DNA from: Amyelois transitella
Lineage: Eukaryota > Arthropoda > Insecta > Lepidoptera > Pyralidae
Direction of reading: 5' to 3'
Assembly (NCBI RefSeq): GCF_032362555.1
Contig: NC_083532.1
Location: 1,997,001 to 2,061,000, forward strand
DNA: 64,000 nt
Position numbers and translations under genes: made by a program. Below are positions 10,536-22,813 of this stretch, one piece after another. The notes under the pieces were generated by a model. The model ran no database searches, had not been told where the DNA came from, and saw only the letters and a program-made list of their open reading frames with translations. Each line of letters starts with the position of its first letter. Positions within the stretch are counted from its first letter, which is position 1.

Positions 10536-12107
10536 TTAAAAAACTCCTGGTCCAAAGTAACCTGGTCCACCGAAACCGGGACCAAAACCGGGACCAAAAC
10601 CAGGACCAAAGCCTGGTCCGAAACCGGGGCCAAAACCGGGATATCCCGGTCCGAAACCTTCAGGCCCTGGGAAATAAGGGCCGGGACCGAAACCAGGACC
10701 TCCAAATCCTGGTCCTCCAAAACCTGGACCTCCAAAACCTGGACCTCCAAAACCTGGTCCACCAAAACCTGGACCTCCAAAACCTGGACCTCCAAAACCT
10801 GGACCTCCAAAGCCAGGACCAAAACCTCCACTAAGACTAAGTGCTGCAAGCTCTGCTGGTCCAAGGTTTCCTAGCCCACCAGCCAGCGTAGCCCCTAATA
10901 AAGCCCCACCGATTCCGGAACCACCTAAACTACTACCAATACTCAAAGCTGCCAGTTCCGATAACCCAGGTCCGAATCCACCACCCAACTCAGCACCAGC
11001 TAGACCTCCAAATCCTGCTCCTCCTAATCCACCTAAAGCAAGAGCTGCAAGTGGGTTTATTCCACCACCTAATCCTCCTAATAGTTCTGCTCCAACAAGG
11101 CCACCAGCAAGGTTTCCAGCACCAAACCCTGGACCTCCAAAGCCACCATATCCTGCCAACTCAGCTCCAGCAAAAGCTCCAGCACCAAATCCTGGACCAC
11201 CAAAGCCACCGAACCCGGCCAATTCAGCCCCCGCAAAACCTCCAGCGCCGAACCCTGGACCAAAGCCTCCTAATCCAGCCAACTCAGCACCAGCGTAAGA
11301 TCCACCAAATCCAGGTCCACCAAAACCAGGGCCATAAGGTCCGAAACCAGCGTTAGATCCAAAACTATTTACAACTTCGGCAGCTGCTACTCCTCCAACG
11401 CCAACATTTGGGCCAAAACCACCGAATCCAGGCCCATACCCACCAATATTCGATCCCAAACCACCAGCGAAGCTGCTGACCACCTCAGTTGCAGCTATGC
11501 CACCACCACGACCAATATTTGGGCCAAAACCAGCGCCGAGTCCACCTAGTCCAACTTCGGCAACAGCGGAGGATCCAAAACCGCCCAGACCTCCAAGATT
11601 GAGACCGGATCCAATGCCCGCTCCTAAAGAAACCGCCTCAGCAGCTCCTATGTTACCCAGCAATGGATTTACGCTAGACTTGCCGAGGAAACGTTCTGAT
11701 ATGTCTACTCCGATAAGCCCTTCCATGCAAGGACAAAGGGTGAAGACATTCTGGAAAAAATAATTTGGGTTAAGTAATGTGGAGTAAGGGGTTCATCCAG
11801 GTTGCGTTTTTTTTTGGGAAGGAACCAAAGACCGCCTGTGACCATGAATATATTATAATAATGGGGTAGTAGAGCCTTATGGGTCTTAGGTATGTAATCT
11901 TTATTGTAAAAAACAATCCATTAAATTTTATCATATTAAATTAAATAAAAATTATTATATCATTATTTTACAAGCGAATTTCTGTCTGCCTACCCATGTC
12001 TTCCATGGCTAAAACGTTCATTTTTTATGGAATTAAATCAAGATTATTTATTTAATTACCTGAACGAAAAGAACTTGCAGACACAAAAATAAACTAAAAC
12101 GGAACAT
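10536..12107 (-). CDS. Gly/Phe/Pro-rich secreted repeat protein, probable eggshell component
   Basis: Two exons: 12060-12107 (MFRFSLFLCLQVLFVQ, most of a signal peptide) and 10536-11750 (NVFTLCPCMEGLIGVDISER onward), together 420 residues. After a short unique start come imperfect blocks of GGFGGPGFGAGGFAGAELAG type, then at about residues 330-390 a tight run of GFGGP pentapeptides, coded by tandem 15-bp DNA units at about 10698-10830, and a GPGF-rich tail. Such low-complexity Gly-rich sequence is typical of structural secreted proteins (eggshell, cuticle, silk); it does not identify the family. The eggshell assignment is inferred from the exon layout shared with the chorion gene and from the head-to-head arrangement, 418 bases between start codons. 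Antisense open frames here are repeat shadows. Confidence 0.85.
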
Positions 12108-12525
12108 GATGCCAAATGTTATGATTTCAAATTACAATCACTAACCTATATATAGGACAATATTTAGAAACTTGGCATAGTAGCTAATTTGTTAAAATTT
12201 TCGCCATACGAAAACGGCCTTATACAGATAAAAATTGTATAATTAAGTGCAATGAAGTATTGTAATATTTTTTTTTATTGCTTATATCTATGTATGTCAA
12301 AATACTATGTAATACTGTAACGTTAACGTTATTATCAATACAAAAAAAAAAATATTAACTAAAATTTTTATTTAAGTGATTATGTATTTTTTGTTACACA
12401 TTTTTTATCTATTTGGTAATTTATTTTAGATTGTCATATATAAATACGTGATATTATAAAGATAATGATCAGTTCTTTTGTAGGATAATTTATAATAGGT
12501 AGAGATAATTATATACTTATATAAA
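12108..12525. promoter_or_regulatory. Bidirectional promoter between Gly-rich gene and chorion gene
   Basis: The plus side has TATATAAATA (about 12436-12445), ACGTGA (12446-12451, reverse complement of TCACGT), a GATA site at 12461 and an arthropod-type initiator TCAGTT at 12469-12474, about 33 bases after the TATA. The minus side has TATATATAGG near 12147-12156. Silkmoth chorion gene pairs are known to share short bidirectional promoters with a TCACGT element and GATA sites; the match here is by motif only. Confidence 0.65.
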
Positions 12526-13289
12526 ATGACTTTTAAAACAGTTATTTTATGTTCTACTATTTTGTTCATTAAGGTTTGTGTTCTATTTAAAATTTAGTTG
12601 TTTAAAAAAAGACAGTACATAGATGTATTAAATAAAATGTTAAGAAAATTAATCTTAGAATTAGATTAAAATAAAGTAGGCCTTAATGATTGATATTTAT
12701 TTTTCTATTTCAGACGGTTTCAGCTCAATATCTCAACTATGGGAACATACAAAACGGACTTTCAACAAACAACTATAACCTAGCATCAAATAATCTAGCT
12801 TCAAATATATACGGAACCAGCAATCTCGGAGCAAATAATTTAGTATCTGCCACCTCTGGTTTAACTGGAAGTAATATAGCTTTAGGAAACAATTTAGCAT
12901 CAAGTGTTGTATCGAATAATTTGATTGGTCAAAATTTCGCAACTAATAATGGCTTTAATACAGCTTCAAATCCTATTAGCACTACGGCAAGCTTGTTAGA
13001 AGGAATCGGTGCTTCTAATGGAGGAATATTTTCAGTTACAAGTACATCACCTATAGTTCCTACAGGTTTATCAGTGTTTTCGGATAATTTGGTTATAGAA
13101 GGACCCTTGTCTGTTTCTGGGCAGTTGCCGTTCTTAAGTTCTGTTGCCATTGAAGGTACTGTGGCAAGTAATGGGCAAGGAGTAGCTGGCTGTGGGTGTG
13201 GAGATGGCAATATTGGAATAGTAAATGAATTCAATAATGCTGGGTTGTATGGAGGCCTAGGTAGGCCAGGGTTGGGTAGATATTATTAA
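12526..13289 (+). CDS. Chorion protein, class A-type central domain
   Basis: Structural protein of the moth eggshell, made by ovarian follicle cells. Exons 12526-12573 (MTFKTVILCSTILFIK) and 12714-13289, both in phase 0, give 207 residues. The signal peptide is completed by TVSAQ at the start of exon 2. Residues about 25-108 form an Asn/Ser/Leu-rich arm with repeats of SNNLAS and NNL type. Residues about 121-186 match the chorion central domain: SPIVPTGLSVFSDNL, GQLPFLSSVAIEGT and GCGCGDGNIGIV. A short Gly/Leu/Tyr arm ends the protein. The pattern APTG-like, QLPFLG-like and CGDG-GIV is that of the class A branch; subclass not assigned. It is transcribed away from the Gly-rich gene. Confidence 0.9.
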
Positions 13290-13559
13290 GGTTATTTATT
13301 TATTTATTAAAAGCTGTTAGTGTTTATATTGATTTTCATTTTGTGTTTACCCATTCTTAATATTTTAGCACGTTTATTTATTAGACCAATCTAAAAGTTG
13401 AAAGACTCTTTCGTTTTTGCCGTGTTCTATTCCGGTAGGTAGTCCAAATTGTGTTATTTAACAAAATTTAAATAGAATAGCCAATTACAAATCCTGACAT
13501 CACCCTTCCAACTTAAGTTTTGTCAGTACAAAAAAAAATTCAAAAATTCTAAAAAAAAA

Positions 13560-13740
13560 TTCAAAATTTTTATTCATTATTATGGGATACTTCATATCGC
13601 TTAATAATTGTCAAAACGTTTGGTTTCACAACATTGGTTGACGTCAAATAAATTACTTAAAACTAGGTTTACTGCCGCTTCCAAGGCGTCAGTGCAGAAG
13701 AAGTGGTAACAAACTGCACTGCAGCATTTTCTTCAAATCT
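13560..13740 (+). repeat. Family E interspersed repeat
   Basis: Core GGTTGACGTCAAATAAATTA, then CTGCCGCTTCCAAGGCGTCA and CAAACTGCACTGCAGCATTT. Other copies are at 20505, 37722, 38640 and 62590. Confidence 0.75.
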
Positions 13741-16198
13741 TCAAATCATCGATCTTCTGACGTAAAATCATGCGAAAGAAATACCCATATTGGACGTGAG
13801 ACATCCCCTTCTTCTCATATTAAAAGCATTGGTGCGCAATAAAACTTATGAAAATAACTTAAAAACCTGGTTCATGGCCGCAGTAGGAATCAAACGTTGG
13901 CATCACATTTTTTTAAGTCCTTACCTTATCAATAGACCACCTCGAAATTCACTATGGCATATTGGGATCTAACTGCTAACACTTATTTCTATTCTTCTTA
14001 TCCTGAAAACATACATAGAAAGATATAATTAAGTCTTTATCCTTTCGGAATAGACCGAGCTAACAGTTTTAGAAAGATTTGGAAAGGCCACCGTCAGCTT
14101 GATGACGAAACTGAGGTTCAAATAGAATATAAACTGATTGCGAGCCCATAGCGTAAAAGAAGAATCTCTCTGATATCTCTCTGAATCTGACTTTGCACAC
14201 ACTAGGTATGTTTTTTCTTTGCTACCAGACCAGCATGGAAGATTGCACGATTATACACATACACGATAGATTAACGTGCGCCTTTATCCTTAGCAGACTT
14301 TTACGACATGCCCTTGGAAAGGTTGTCCTGTGATAAACTTATGATGAAAGAAGACTTTGTTTAATTTGTGGAAAAAAAATTCGACCTTCGATTTCTGATC
14401 GAAAACTTAGCCCTTTTTTGGTCGAAACCGAAACCAAATTTTTGGTGGGACACCTGCAGACATACTCGTACGTACATCTTTCGGTACAACCGGGGTATAT
14501 TTTACGACCGCTGCGGCTGAGTAGTATAGCAACTTACCTTTTGATAGTTGACGTTTACGACGACTACATTTATATTAAGCTTGCTAGGCAGATTGCTCTT
14601 ATCTCTTACTAGCTGTTACCCGCAGCGTCACAGGTGATCGCAATCTACAAAAAGAGACGAATTTAACACCATCTACAGAAAATCGACGCAATTAGCACGA
14701 CAAAAAGCGACCGCTTTAGCGTCACGTACAAAAGAATACAGGTTTATCGCAAATCCCACGGGGAGTACCTATAGTTTACACTGGGATTAAAGTTATATGT
14801 ACTTATACGTTACTCTTATTTATAATTTATGTATGTAAGTATACGTGATATTTTATGAATATAATTTTTGAGTAGATAGCCCGTGAAGAGGTAACAAACA
14901 AATAAACGTACTTTCGCATTTATAATATTTGTTTAAGGCGATACATCATAGATTTTGGGTCATTTTCACTTGGTTTTTTCTCATAAAATATAACTTGCAT
15001 CGTTTCAATATTTTAGGATATGAAAGTAAATATATTCAATTATATTTGTGGAAGATGAAAACACGATTGGAACAAAAATCCTCGATCAAAAAAATTCAGG
15101 AACACAAGTCTAGATTTCGATTATTTATCTCAAACTATAAGGATTTAAAATTTGAATTTTGTACCAAATTGAAGATCATTAAAAAATAATAACTTCTGGA
15201 AGATGAAATTTCGATTGGATGTTTTGTTTAGACGTCATTAAACTAAATAGATGAAAACAGGAATTAAAATTGTTGCGACAATAGTACTGGACAGTAGAGT
15301 GTTGACACTTTATCTCTGTCTCATTCCTACACGACCGGGTGGGATAAAGCGCTGTCCTTTGTAAGCGTGCCTTCACTCCGCGGATCACATTCTCGGACGC
15401 AGGACCTGTGCCAGTCGCTCCGAGCGTCGTTGAAAAATATTCTGCGAAGTATTTAATTTCCCACATTCATTTTGTTTGAATTTATTTCTGTACATAATTG
15501 TCAGCTCAGCTTAATGAATTGTGTCGTTGATCTCTGAATCTTACGCGTCGCTTTTCCGTCGGCCGGGGTGATATTACGTAGGTATTTAGGATCGTGGATT
15601 TTGATACTTTTTTTTTTTTGGTACTTTCTGAAATATATTATAGGTAGTTTAGGTTAGTTTTTAATACAGTTTATTTGTTTCGTTTAGTGTAAATAGGTGT
15701 ATAATTTTACGTCATGTTAGCATGTTAAAAAAAAACTTGGAAGAGCTTCCCATATGGGACAATTTAGATGGTGGGTACTAATTACACTTACTAATAGATA
15801 GACATAAGTATAGATGCCTACTGAGATTTTCTCCGCAAACACTGAAGGTGAAAAATATTTCATTTGATACCGGCTTGTCGCGGGGCGGCAGTAGGTAGAT
15901 AGATAGATAAAACAACAAACAACAGCTCCGCCGCCGTCGGTTATACTGTCACTAGTTGTTGCCCTGGTCTTTGCCTACGGAAACAGTACTTTTTACTGGA
16001 TGATTGTTCTGTCTTTTGCTATAGGTAGTACTTACTCCTAGGTAACTGTATTATTCAGGGTACCTCCTCAGCTGCAAGACGTCGCAGGGTTTACTTTTCT
16101 TCGCTTTCTTCATTTAGCACGATCACAATCATTATCCCATTATTTGATTGTTATTAATTTTTAGGAAAAATAAATTGTCTCCGATATCGTCGTTGACA

Positions 16199-16360
16199 AT
16201 GTCCGAACAGAGAAGTGCGGATGGTGTGGAGTCGACAGTTGATATTATGGACTTAGATAGTCATGGGATTATTCCGACGCCGATATCAACGACAACCCAA
16301 GATAGAAAACCATATATAGAAAACCATAGGTTCCGTAGCCATTTGGCTACGGAACCCTAA
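16199..16360 (+). other. Unassigned open frame ending in a hairpin
   Basis: A 54-codon frame (MSEQRSADGVESTVDIMDLD onward) with balanced composition follows a possible TTTTTAG acceptor and stops within GGCTACGGAACCCTAA. The last bases form a perfect 12-bp hairpin, GGTTCCGTAGCC then ATTT then its complement. It could be a stray exon, a transposon-derived fragment or chance; I recognise no family. Confidence 0.3.
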
Positions 16361-17215
16361 AAATATATGATATACATTACTATGTAAATTACCTTTGATT
16401 GAACGAAATCGAATAAGTAATTACGAGTAGTTTTTTTAAAACCATTACAAACTTATTCATTTTATACAAAATTTTTGCATACATCCGCAACTATATCATT
16501 GCTTATAATGTAATTTAATATATGTATGTTTTTTTGTAAAATTATTTTATTGTATCAAAAACAATAAAATATTCTGATGCGGACTCCATTGCATTCGCAA
16601 ACTTTATTCGGGTTACGTGAGGTCACGCGCCAGCGGCTTCGGTGCGGCGGCGATCTAGCGGGGCAAGCGTGGTCGGGGGTGAGCCCCGCGCGGGGTGAGC
16701 CTCTCGCCCGCATCGAGGTACATGTCATCTGAATGTAGCGCCTTAATATATATGAGGGAGAAAAGGTTAATTCTTTTATTTTTGTTTGTAATTAATAAAC
16801 TCAAAAGCATAACGAAAATAACTTGGAAATTCCCACAAGAGCGAAGCCATGCACGAAAGCTAGTTTCACATACATATAGTAAACATAAGTCTACAAATGA
16901 CTCAAAGACCATGTACAGTTTTATAGATAAATACCCTCATAAGTTTCTGGACCATCGCCTAAATGGATAATCTTTATTAATTGACTTTTACAATCTCAGA
17001 AAAAAGCAGTTGGCACACAGTAGATTTTTCTTCGCAGAATATAGTGGAAATTGATTGGATATAACATGCAATCTTTCCACAAGACCGTGATCAAAGACAA
17101 TCCTTAGATCCTCTCCCTAGATGTAACAAACACCAAGCGAATGATAAGAACTCACAAAAAAACCTAACGTTAAAATAAAATTGTTCGATCATTTAAAAAT
17201 GAGTTGGGTCATTTT

Positions 17216-17372
17216 TATTCCCGAAACCGGCGAGCTTGCATGAAGAGAGTTATGAATGTGGATGAAGCGAAGGAAGTATGCAGAGATCGTGGCAAGTGGA
17301 AAGATGTAGTCTCCGTCTCCGCCTACCCCTCCGGAAAAGAGGCGTAATTTTATGTATGTATGCATGTAAGTA
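17216..17372 (+). repeat. Family B repeat
   Basis: CCGAAACCGGCGAGCTTGCA through GGCGTAATTTTATG and a TATG tail. One of the clearest copies. Confidence 0.8.
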
Positions 17373-17651
17373 TGTCATTTTTATTACAAATTTCTGTGAG
17401 TTAGATTGATTAAACCAGGATTTAAAGAAAGATGACATTTAAAATGGTACACGCAAGCTCAAACGTGATATCGTTTAACATTACAATAATTAAATTATCA
17501 GTAACAGTAACACATTATGCAAATACTTATTACATTTTAATTGGTTTTGTGAGAAATTTCTGTAAGCTTTCGTAATATTGATAACTATAATTGTTCGTAT
17601 AAAAGAAAAATAGTTCAGTAGAGTTAATTCAGTTGTAAGAAACCGTTGAAA

Positions 17652-18453
17652 ATGAAATTCCTTGGGTTGTTTTTCGTGTTAAACTGCCTTTTGTTGCAGG
17701 TATGTACCTATTTAAATAATCAAATATAATAACGTTTTTATCCCTTGAGGGGTAGACAGAGCCTTAATGATCAGGTGGAGGACCCAGTGCTCCTCAGAAT
17801 AACTCAAATGTTACCTATGTCAGGGGGGTCCATTCATGAAAACTGACTGAGCTTATGCCGTATGTTCTCGCTCTTTCCAGAATTTTCTTTTACCGCATAG
17901 TAAGAGAGAGGAAAGATATGCCTTGAGAGCCTTCGTGACTAAATGATGGTTATTTTTTTAATTTGTTTTCTTAATTTTCCAGGATGTTCTCTCCTTCCCA
18001 CTGCAAGGATTGCAGAACAACCTAGGCAACTTAGGGTTGAACCAAGGCTTTAACACGGGTTTGAATCAAGGGTTAAGCCAAGGTCTGAACCAGCTAAACC
18101 AGTTGAATTTCGGCAATAATCTCGGCTTGTTACCTGAAATCAATGGCTTAAACAACATTAACACCCAGACGACCGTACTCTCAGGCACTGTTTCTCAAAC
18201 TGTCGCTCCGACTTACAACCCAGGCTGGCAGTTGGCCGCTGCGCAAGCGCCCCTAGTGACAGAAATTGTCCCTAGCCTCCAATTTGGGGAGATTTCCCTT
18301 GATGGTGACTTACCTGTAGGCGGTTCTATCAAGATTAGCGGCACCTTCCCAGTTTATGGATATGTGGGCGTTGATGGTACTATACCTTCGTACGGTACCG
18401 CCTATGTCGATACCGGCAACGGCTTGATCGATATTTGTAAATGTGGTTTATAA
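17652..18453 (+). CDS. Chorion-like secreted protein, divergent
   Basis: Exons 17652-17699 (MKFLGLFFVLNCLLLQ) and 17983-18453, phase 0, give 172 residues. Residues about 26-65 are an Asn/Gly/Leu/Gln arm with repeated NQGL and NNLG. Residues about 114-167 (EISLDGDLPVGGSIKISG, then TFPVYGYVGVDGTIPSYGTA) have the alternating Gly and beta-strand periodicity of chorion central domains; the protein ends CKCGL. A TATAAAAG at 17598-17605 and an initiator TCAGTT at 17629-17634 are properly spaced, and ATTAAA follows the stop near 18471. The match to chorion is weaker than for the gene at 12526, so the class is left open; the exon layout supports the assignment. Confidence 0.82.
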
Positions 18454-19396
18454 ATAGTATGTTTTAAAACTATTAAAGTTTGTTGTTGATTAAGTCTGTT
18501 CTTTTATTTTATACTACAAGGAAGTTTCTTAGCTTTTTTATATGCAGTGTCTATGGCTTTAACTGCAACTATGGAATGATTGGTAGAGGTAGTGGCCAGG
18601 AATCTAACAAACTCCATATATGAAAATGTCGTTACATAAAATCTGCAATGAAGTGGTGGTTCTGTTGTAAGCATATTTCACCATGTAGGTATGTCCTATG
18701 TGCGTGCTCCATATAATTATGGGGAAGCGCGTAGACATCTTCTAGATAATGTTGAACCACTCGGGGTGGGTCCGGTAAAGGTACTACTCCGACCTCGTGT
18801 GATCTGAGGCGAACTTCAGACGTCTCCAAGAATTCGCGTATCGTTGGCATAAGATTAGGCCGACTTCGAGAGAGGCAACGAAAGAAATCTAATAAACTAC
18901 GATAAATACATACATATATCACTGGCGAGGTAGACAGAGTTAACAGTCTTCAAAAGACTAATAGGCCACGTTCAGCTGTTTGGCTGAATGATATAATTGA
19001 TTCATGACAGGTTCGCCTAAAAAAAGAATCGCAAGTTGATAAGACTATCCCTTACCTTAAAACCAGGATGGTGTTTAAGATTTTTATTTCAGGTTGACAG
19101 ACAGGGCAACCATTCGGCGTTGGCATGGCTAGTCGTAACGTTTATAACGTTATGCCTCACGTAGCCAGCCCCCCCCCTAGAATGGGGGGTGAGTAGGAAG
19201 TAGGAAGTCAAGAAAGGGTGCGCTGTTAGAGAGCAAACGCGAGAGCAGCGCACTCCCCCCATGATTCGATGTTTGATATAAGCGGAAGGTTGGTAGGCCC
19301 ATGGGTGGTGGTGAGATAGTGTAAGCAATTTCACTCGATAAGTGAAAAATAATGCAAATATGTAAGAGCCCAAACGTTAGCGGAATAATCTAATTT

Positions 19397-19632
19397 CCGG
19401 CCTCTGTGGCGCAGCGGTTGTACGCTTGTCTGTGACACCAGAGGTCCCAGATTCGAATCCCGGCCAGGGCATGATGAGAAAAGAACTTTTTCTGATTGGC
19501 CTGGGTCTTGGATGTGTATCTATATAAGTATTTATTATAAAATATAGTATCGTTGAGTTAGCATCGCGTAACACAAGTCTCGAACTTACTTCGAGGCTAA
19601 CTCAATCTGTGTAATTTGTCCCGTACATATTT
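19397..19632 (+). repeat. tRNA-derived SINE (T), full copy
   Basis: The tRNA-like head carries an A-box (GTGGCGCAGCGG) and a B-box (GATTCGAATCCC). The body continues with GGGCATGATGAGAAAAGAAC and ends TTTGTCCCGTACATATTTAT. It is not a functional tRNA gene: the acceptor stem does not close and the homology runs on into the body. Confidence 0.85.
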
Positions 19633-20504
19633 ATATCTTATATGGGGCAGCTATCTTTTTAACAATGCAGGTTAACGCCCCCCACTCTTATATAGAATGT
19701 TAGCTACGCCCGTGAACCTTACGCTGAAAATTACTTTGATTACGTAGTTGATTAGCGTCATTTTCATAGAAATCATCATCTTATTTATTTATTTATGTAC
19801 ACAAAATTATATACAGGAGCAGTAAATTGTAGTACAAAGGTGCTAATTATTTCAATAGAAATCTCTTCCAGTAGACCCTTGAGAGGAAAGATGAATATTG
19901 GAGCAGTATGGCGTGTGCATCAATATCGTTTATTATATTTTACTAAACATAACTACATGCTAACACTAACCTAAGTATACATGGAACAATAAAATAAATG
20001 AAAATAATAAAAAAAAATACTTACTTATCAAAGCTAACTTAAATAAGTAAGAGTAGGTACCAAGTTATAAACTGAGAGAGAGTGTCCTAAATTTAATAAC
20101 AAAATTTTCGGCATGAATATGCAGAATAATATGTAAAAATGTAACTATGTATTTATAAAAAGTATAAAATAAAAATTAAATTAAAAAAATCTGATTAATT
20201 GTATAAGATTTCATAATAAATTATCAAAAAGTGTTCTTAAAATGTCTGACAGAAAATTAAAAAAAATACATTAAAGATGCGCTTTGTAAGAAAGCTTATT
20301 ACAGCACTAAAGATAAAATTTCTAAACATGTGTGGCCTGAGCTTGAAATCATGACCCCTTAAATGCATGTAAATTTTTGGACATAGTATTGATATAATTT
20401 GTACAGTATTGTACTATTTAATACAATATTCGTATTAAATTAAATTTATACATCTTCACATGTTTTTTTAATGTGACATTTTAATTTTTAATGTGAAAGA
20501 CAAT

Positions 20505-20668
20505 GTGCAGTCCTCCAGGAAAAATGCTGCAGTGTAAGTAGTTTATTTCGCCGCTTCTTCTACACGTGCGCTTTAGAAGCGGTAGCGAAATCATTATAGT
20601 TAAGTTATGTGACATTAATAAGTGATACCTTGTATCCAATTTTAAAATAAATCAATTCTATTCTGTGC
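20505..20668 (-). repeat. Family E copy, reverse
   Basis: AAAATGCTGCAGTGTAAGTA, CGCCGCTTCTTCTACACG, ending in GATACCTTGTATCCAATTTT, which matches the 37722 copy read backwards. Confidence 0.75.
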
Positions 20669-21436
20669 TTGTGTAGTTTGAACACGTTTATAGGTAGGTA
20701 AAAATGTTCTAAAATATAAAAGAAGTTTATGCCAAGAAGATATTATATCTTTAATCAGTTCATGTATTAAGATCAAACATTTAATTCAAATTAACAAATC
20801 AAATCATCAAATTATTGTTAAGTAAGTAATCGATGTAACCATAAATCGTTTTCACAAATAATTCCTTGATTTTAACCATTTTTAAAGAACATAAAATAAA
20901 AACAAAAGATATTTTTAAAACGATTTGACAAATAAAGAACAAGCAATGGCGCCCTCTACAGACTATTTTCGGAAATTTGACATTTCGTATGTTGACATTA
21001 CACAAATATTTTGAGTGAAACGAAAAATATCAGCGTGATCCAATAGTTTAATGCAAAAATTTATTTTATCGAAATGAAAAAAAGGAAAACATACCAATAT
21101 ACCATTATCACACAACTACGGGAAAATTGCAAATCAAATTGTTATTCAGTTCAGTTACAAACATTTTGGTACATTCACGATCGTAAGTACTTTCTTAATT
21201 AAAAATAACGTACAAACAAAATCAATCATAAAAATTGTAACACAATTTTAGAATTTATCATAATTAGTACACACCTGAAATATGGTTTGTAAAATTTTAA
21301 TAAGAAGGTACACATTTTGACAAAATAAGTAGGTAGGTATTCTGACTAAATTGTTTTTCAAAACTTCTTTCCTTTTTGGTTTTGGTTGCACAAACAAATT
21401 TTTTATTAACTGCCTTCTAAAAAGGTGGTTCACAGT

Positions 21437-21565
21437 TTGATCTGTATGTATGTAAGTATGCATGCATGTATGTTTGTATATATGTATGCGTATGTTTGCA
21501 TGCATGTATGTTTGTATGTATACATGTATGTATGCATGTATTAATGTTTGTATGTATGCATTTTT
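21437..21565. repeat. Imperfect (TATG)n / (CATG)n simple repeat
   Basis: About 130 bases of TATG, CATG and TTTG units. It gives rise to a spurious reading frame on the reverse strand. Confidence 0.9.
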
Positions 21566-22120
21566 GTTTATCAACGATTATCTCGCATTTATTTTTAGGC
21601 TAGAAATGTGTGCTTAAATTGAGTTGTACCTTATATATACCAAAACTCTCTGAAAACTTCATTTAAAAAGCGACTATGAATGGGTTAAATTTAAAAAGAG
21701 ACTTACGTGATATGGTACAATAATGTCGTGTTTGGATTAAAAACATAATATTTTACGCGGTAGACACTGTTATTATTTAAAGTTTGTTTTCTTCGTCCTA
21801 ATTTCATTGTTACAATCCAAGGGAGTAATTTATGGGGGGAGAAATATGTTACAGAAAAATGGACGCATTTTGATTTGACAGAGACGTTACGCGATATTTT
21901 ATATAATTGTTATCACTATACTAGTTACGGGTATTTACGGTATGAAAATAAATGAACGTCCGATTCATAAAGGATAAACACATCAATTATTTCATGTCAA
22001 ATAGTTAAATTCCGCCCATTAATTGAAGTAATTGAAAACAAAAAAAAAGGCATTTCACCAAAAATACAGTAACTATTTACAAAGACGTATGGAGAATAAA
22101 AAGAAGTTACTGTTATCAAT

Positions 22121-22813
22121 TTAGAAAAGAGAGTAACCATAACCGCCGCAACCGCAACCTCCTACCACTGGCACAGTGCTGACCACACTGGGAAGAGACA
22201 AGGGAAGAGTATCAGCTAAAAGGCTGCTGACGGTCAACAGTGATAGAGTATCGGCGAGGCTGTTGGCAACACTCGGAACTACAACCGGAGAAGCAATGGT
22301 TGACACGACCGGGGCGGAGATAATAGGGGATGAGCAGCCGCATGATGGGGCTAGAACGGGAGCTGGGAGAATGGAGGGGGAGCATCCACAGGAAGGTAGG
22401 ACTGGTCCGACGATCGGTCTTGACACGGCGATCTGGCTGGATCTTATCACTTGGGAGTAGGCGGACTGAAATAGAGAAATAGATACATTGTCAGTCATAA
22501 ACTGCAGCAGCGTTTTCAATGTTGAGCGTGAATTGTAGTCACTTTAAATGAGATCATTCCCTTTTTTCTCCACGGCTATTTTGATAGGCGATATAAGGGA
22601 CTTTTGCCTGGTGCAATGACTATGACATAAGCTGGGTTACCTTGTTGACATGAGATCTGATAAAAATTCGTATGCTTTTTACGGCAGATCCAGGATTCTT
22701 TCTCAGGCAGGATGAAACTGCGACAAACGCCAGGATAAAGAAGTTATACAATTATTTCTCACCTGCAGGATGACCGCTTGAGCGACAAAAAGGACCAAAG
22801 TGAAGGATTTCAT
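22121..22813 (-). CDS. Small secreted protein with Cys-Gly-Cys motifs, probable eggshell protein
   Basis: Exons 22763-22813 (MKSFTLVLFVAQAVILQ) and 22121-22465 give 131 residues. The mature part is rich in Ser, Val, Pro and Leu, with CGC triplets at about residues 43, 59 and 121: twice PSCGCS in the first third and GGCGCGGYGY just before the C-terminus. LADTL occurs twice in between. No chorion central domain can be recognised. The split signal peptide, strand layout and neighbours suggest an eggshell role, but a cuticle or other extracellular protein is possible. A TATTTATA sequence about 70 bases upstream (22879-22886, a TATAAATA on the coding strand) fits a promoter. Confidence 0.8.

Larger units (their letters stand above)
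13290..17651. other. Intergenic region between chorion genes
   Basis: No convincing gene. Contents: family E copy at 13560-13740; heavily eroded family A matter around 14005-14340; an element end near 14610 (TACTAGCTGTTACCCGCAGC); a CpG-richer patch around 15290-15440 and 15870-16000 with no coding match; an open frame at 16199-16360 treated separately; a GC-rich patch at 16615-16720; and family B at 17216-17372. Confidence 0.5.
18454..22120. other. Intergenic region, repeats only
   Basis: Holds a reverse family A copy at 18907-19055, a tRNA-derived SINE at 19397-19632, a reverse family E copy at 20505-20668 and a long TATG/CATG simple repeat at 21437-21565. The remainder is AT-rich with no coding signature. 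Confidence 0.55.

Noticed and set aside
10515-10874. Open frames opposite the Gly-rich gene
   Set aside because: Low-complexity Ser/Thr/Lys or Leu/Val repeats that merely mirror the 15-bp coding tandem; no start context or family.
19397-19470. tRNA gene
   Set aside because: A and B boxes are present, but the same head with a conserved non-tRNA body recurs at 36505 and 58568, so it is a SINE.
21248-21574. His/Tyr-rich open frame
   Set aside because: Translation of a TATG/CATG simple repeat.
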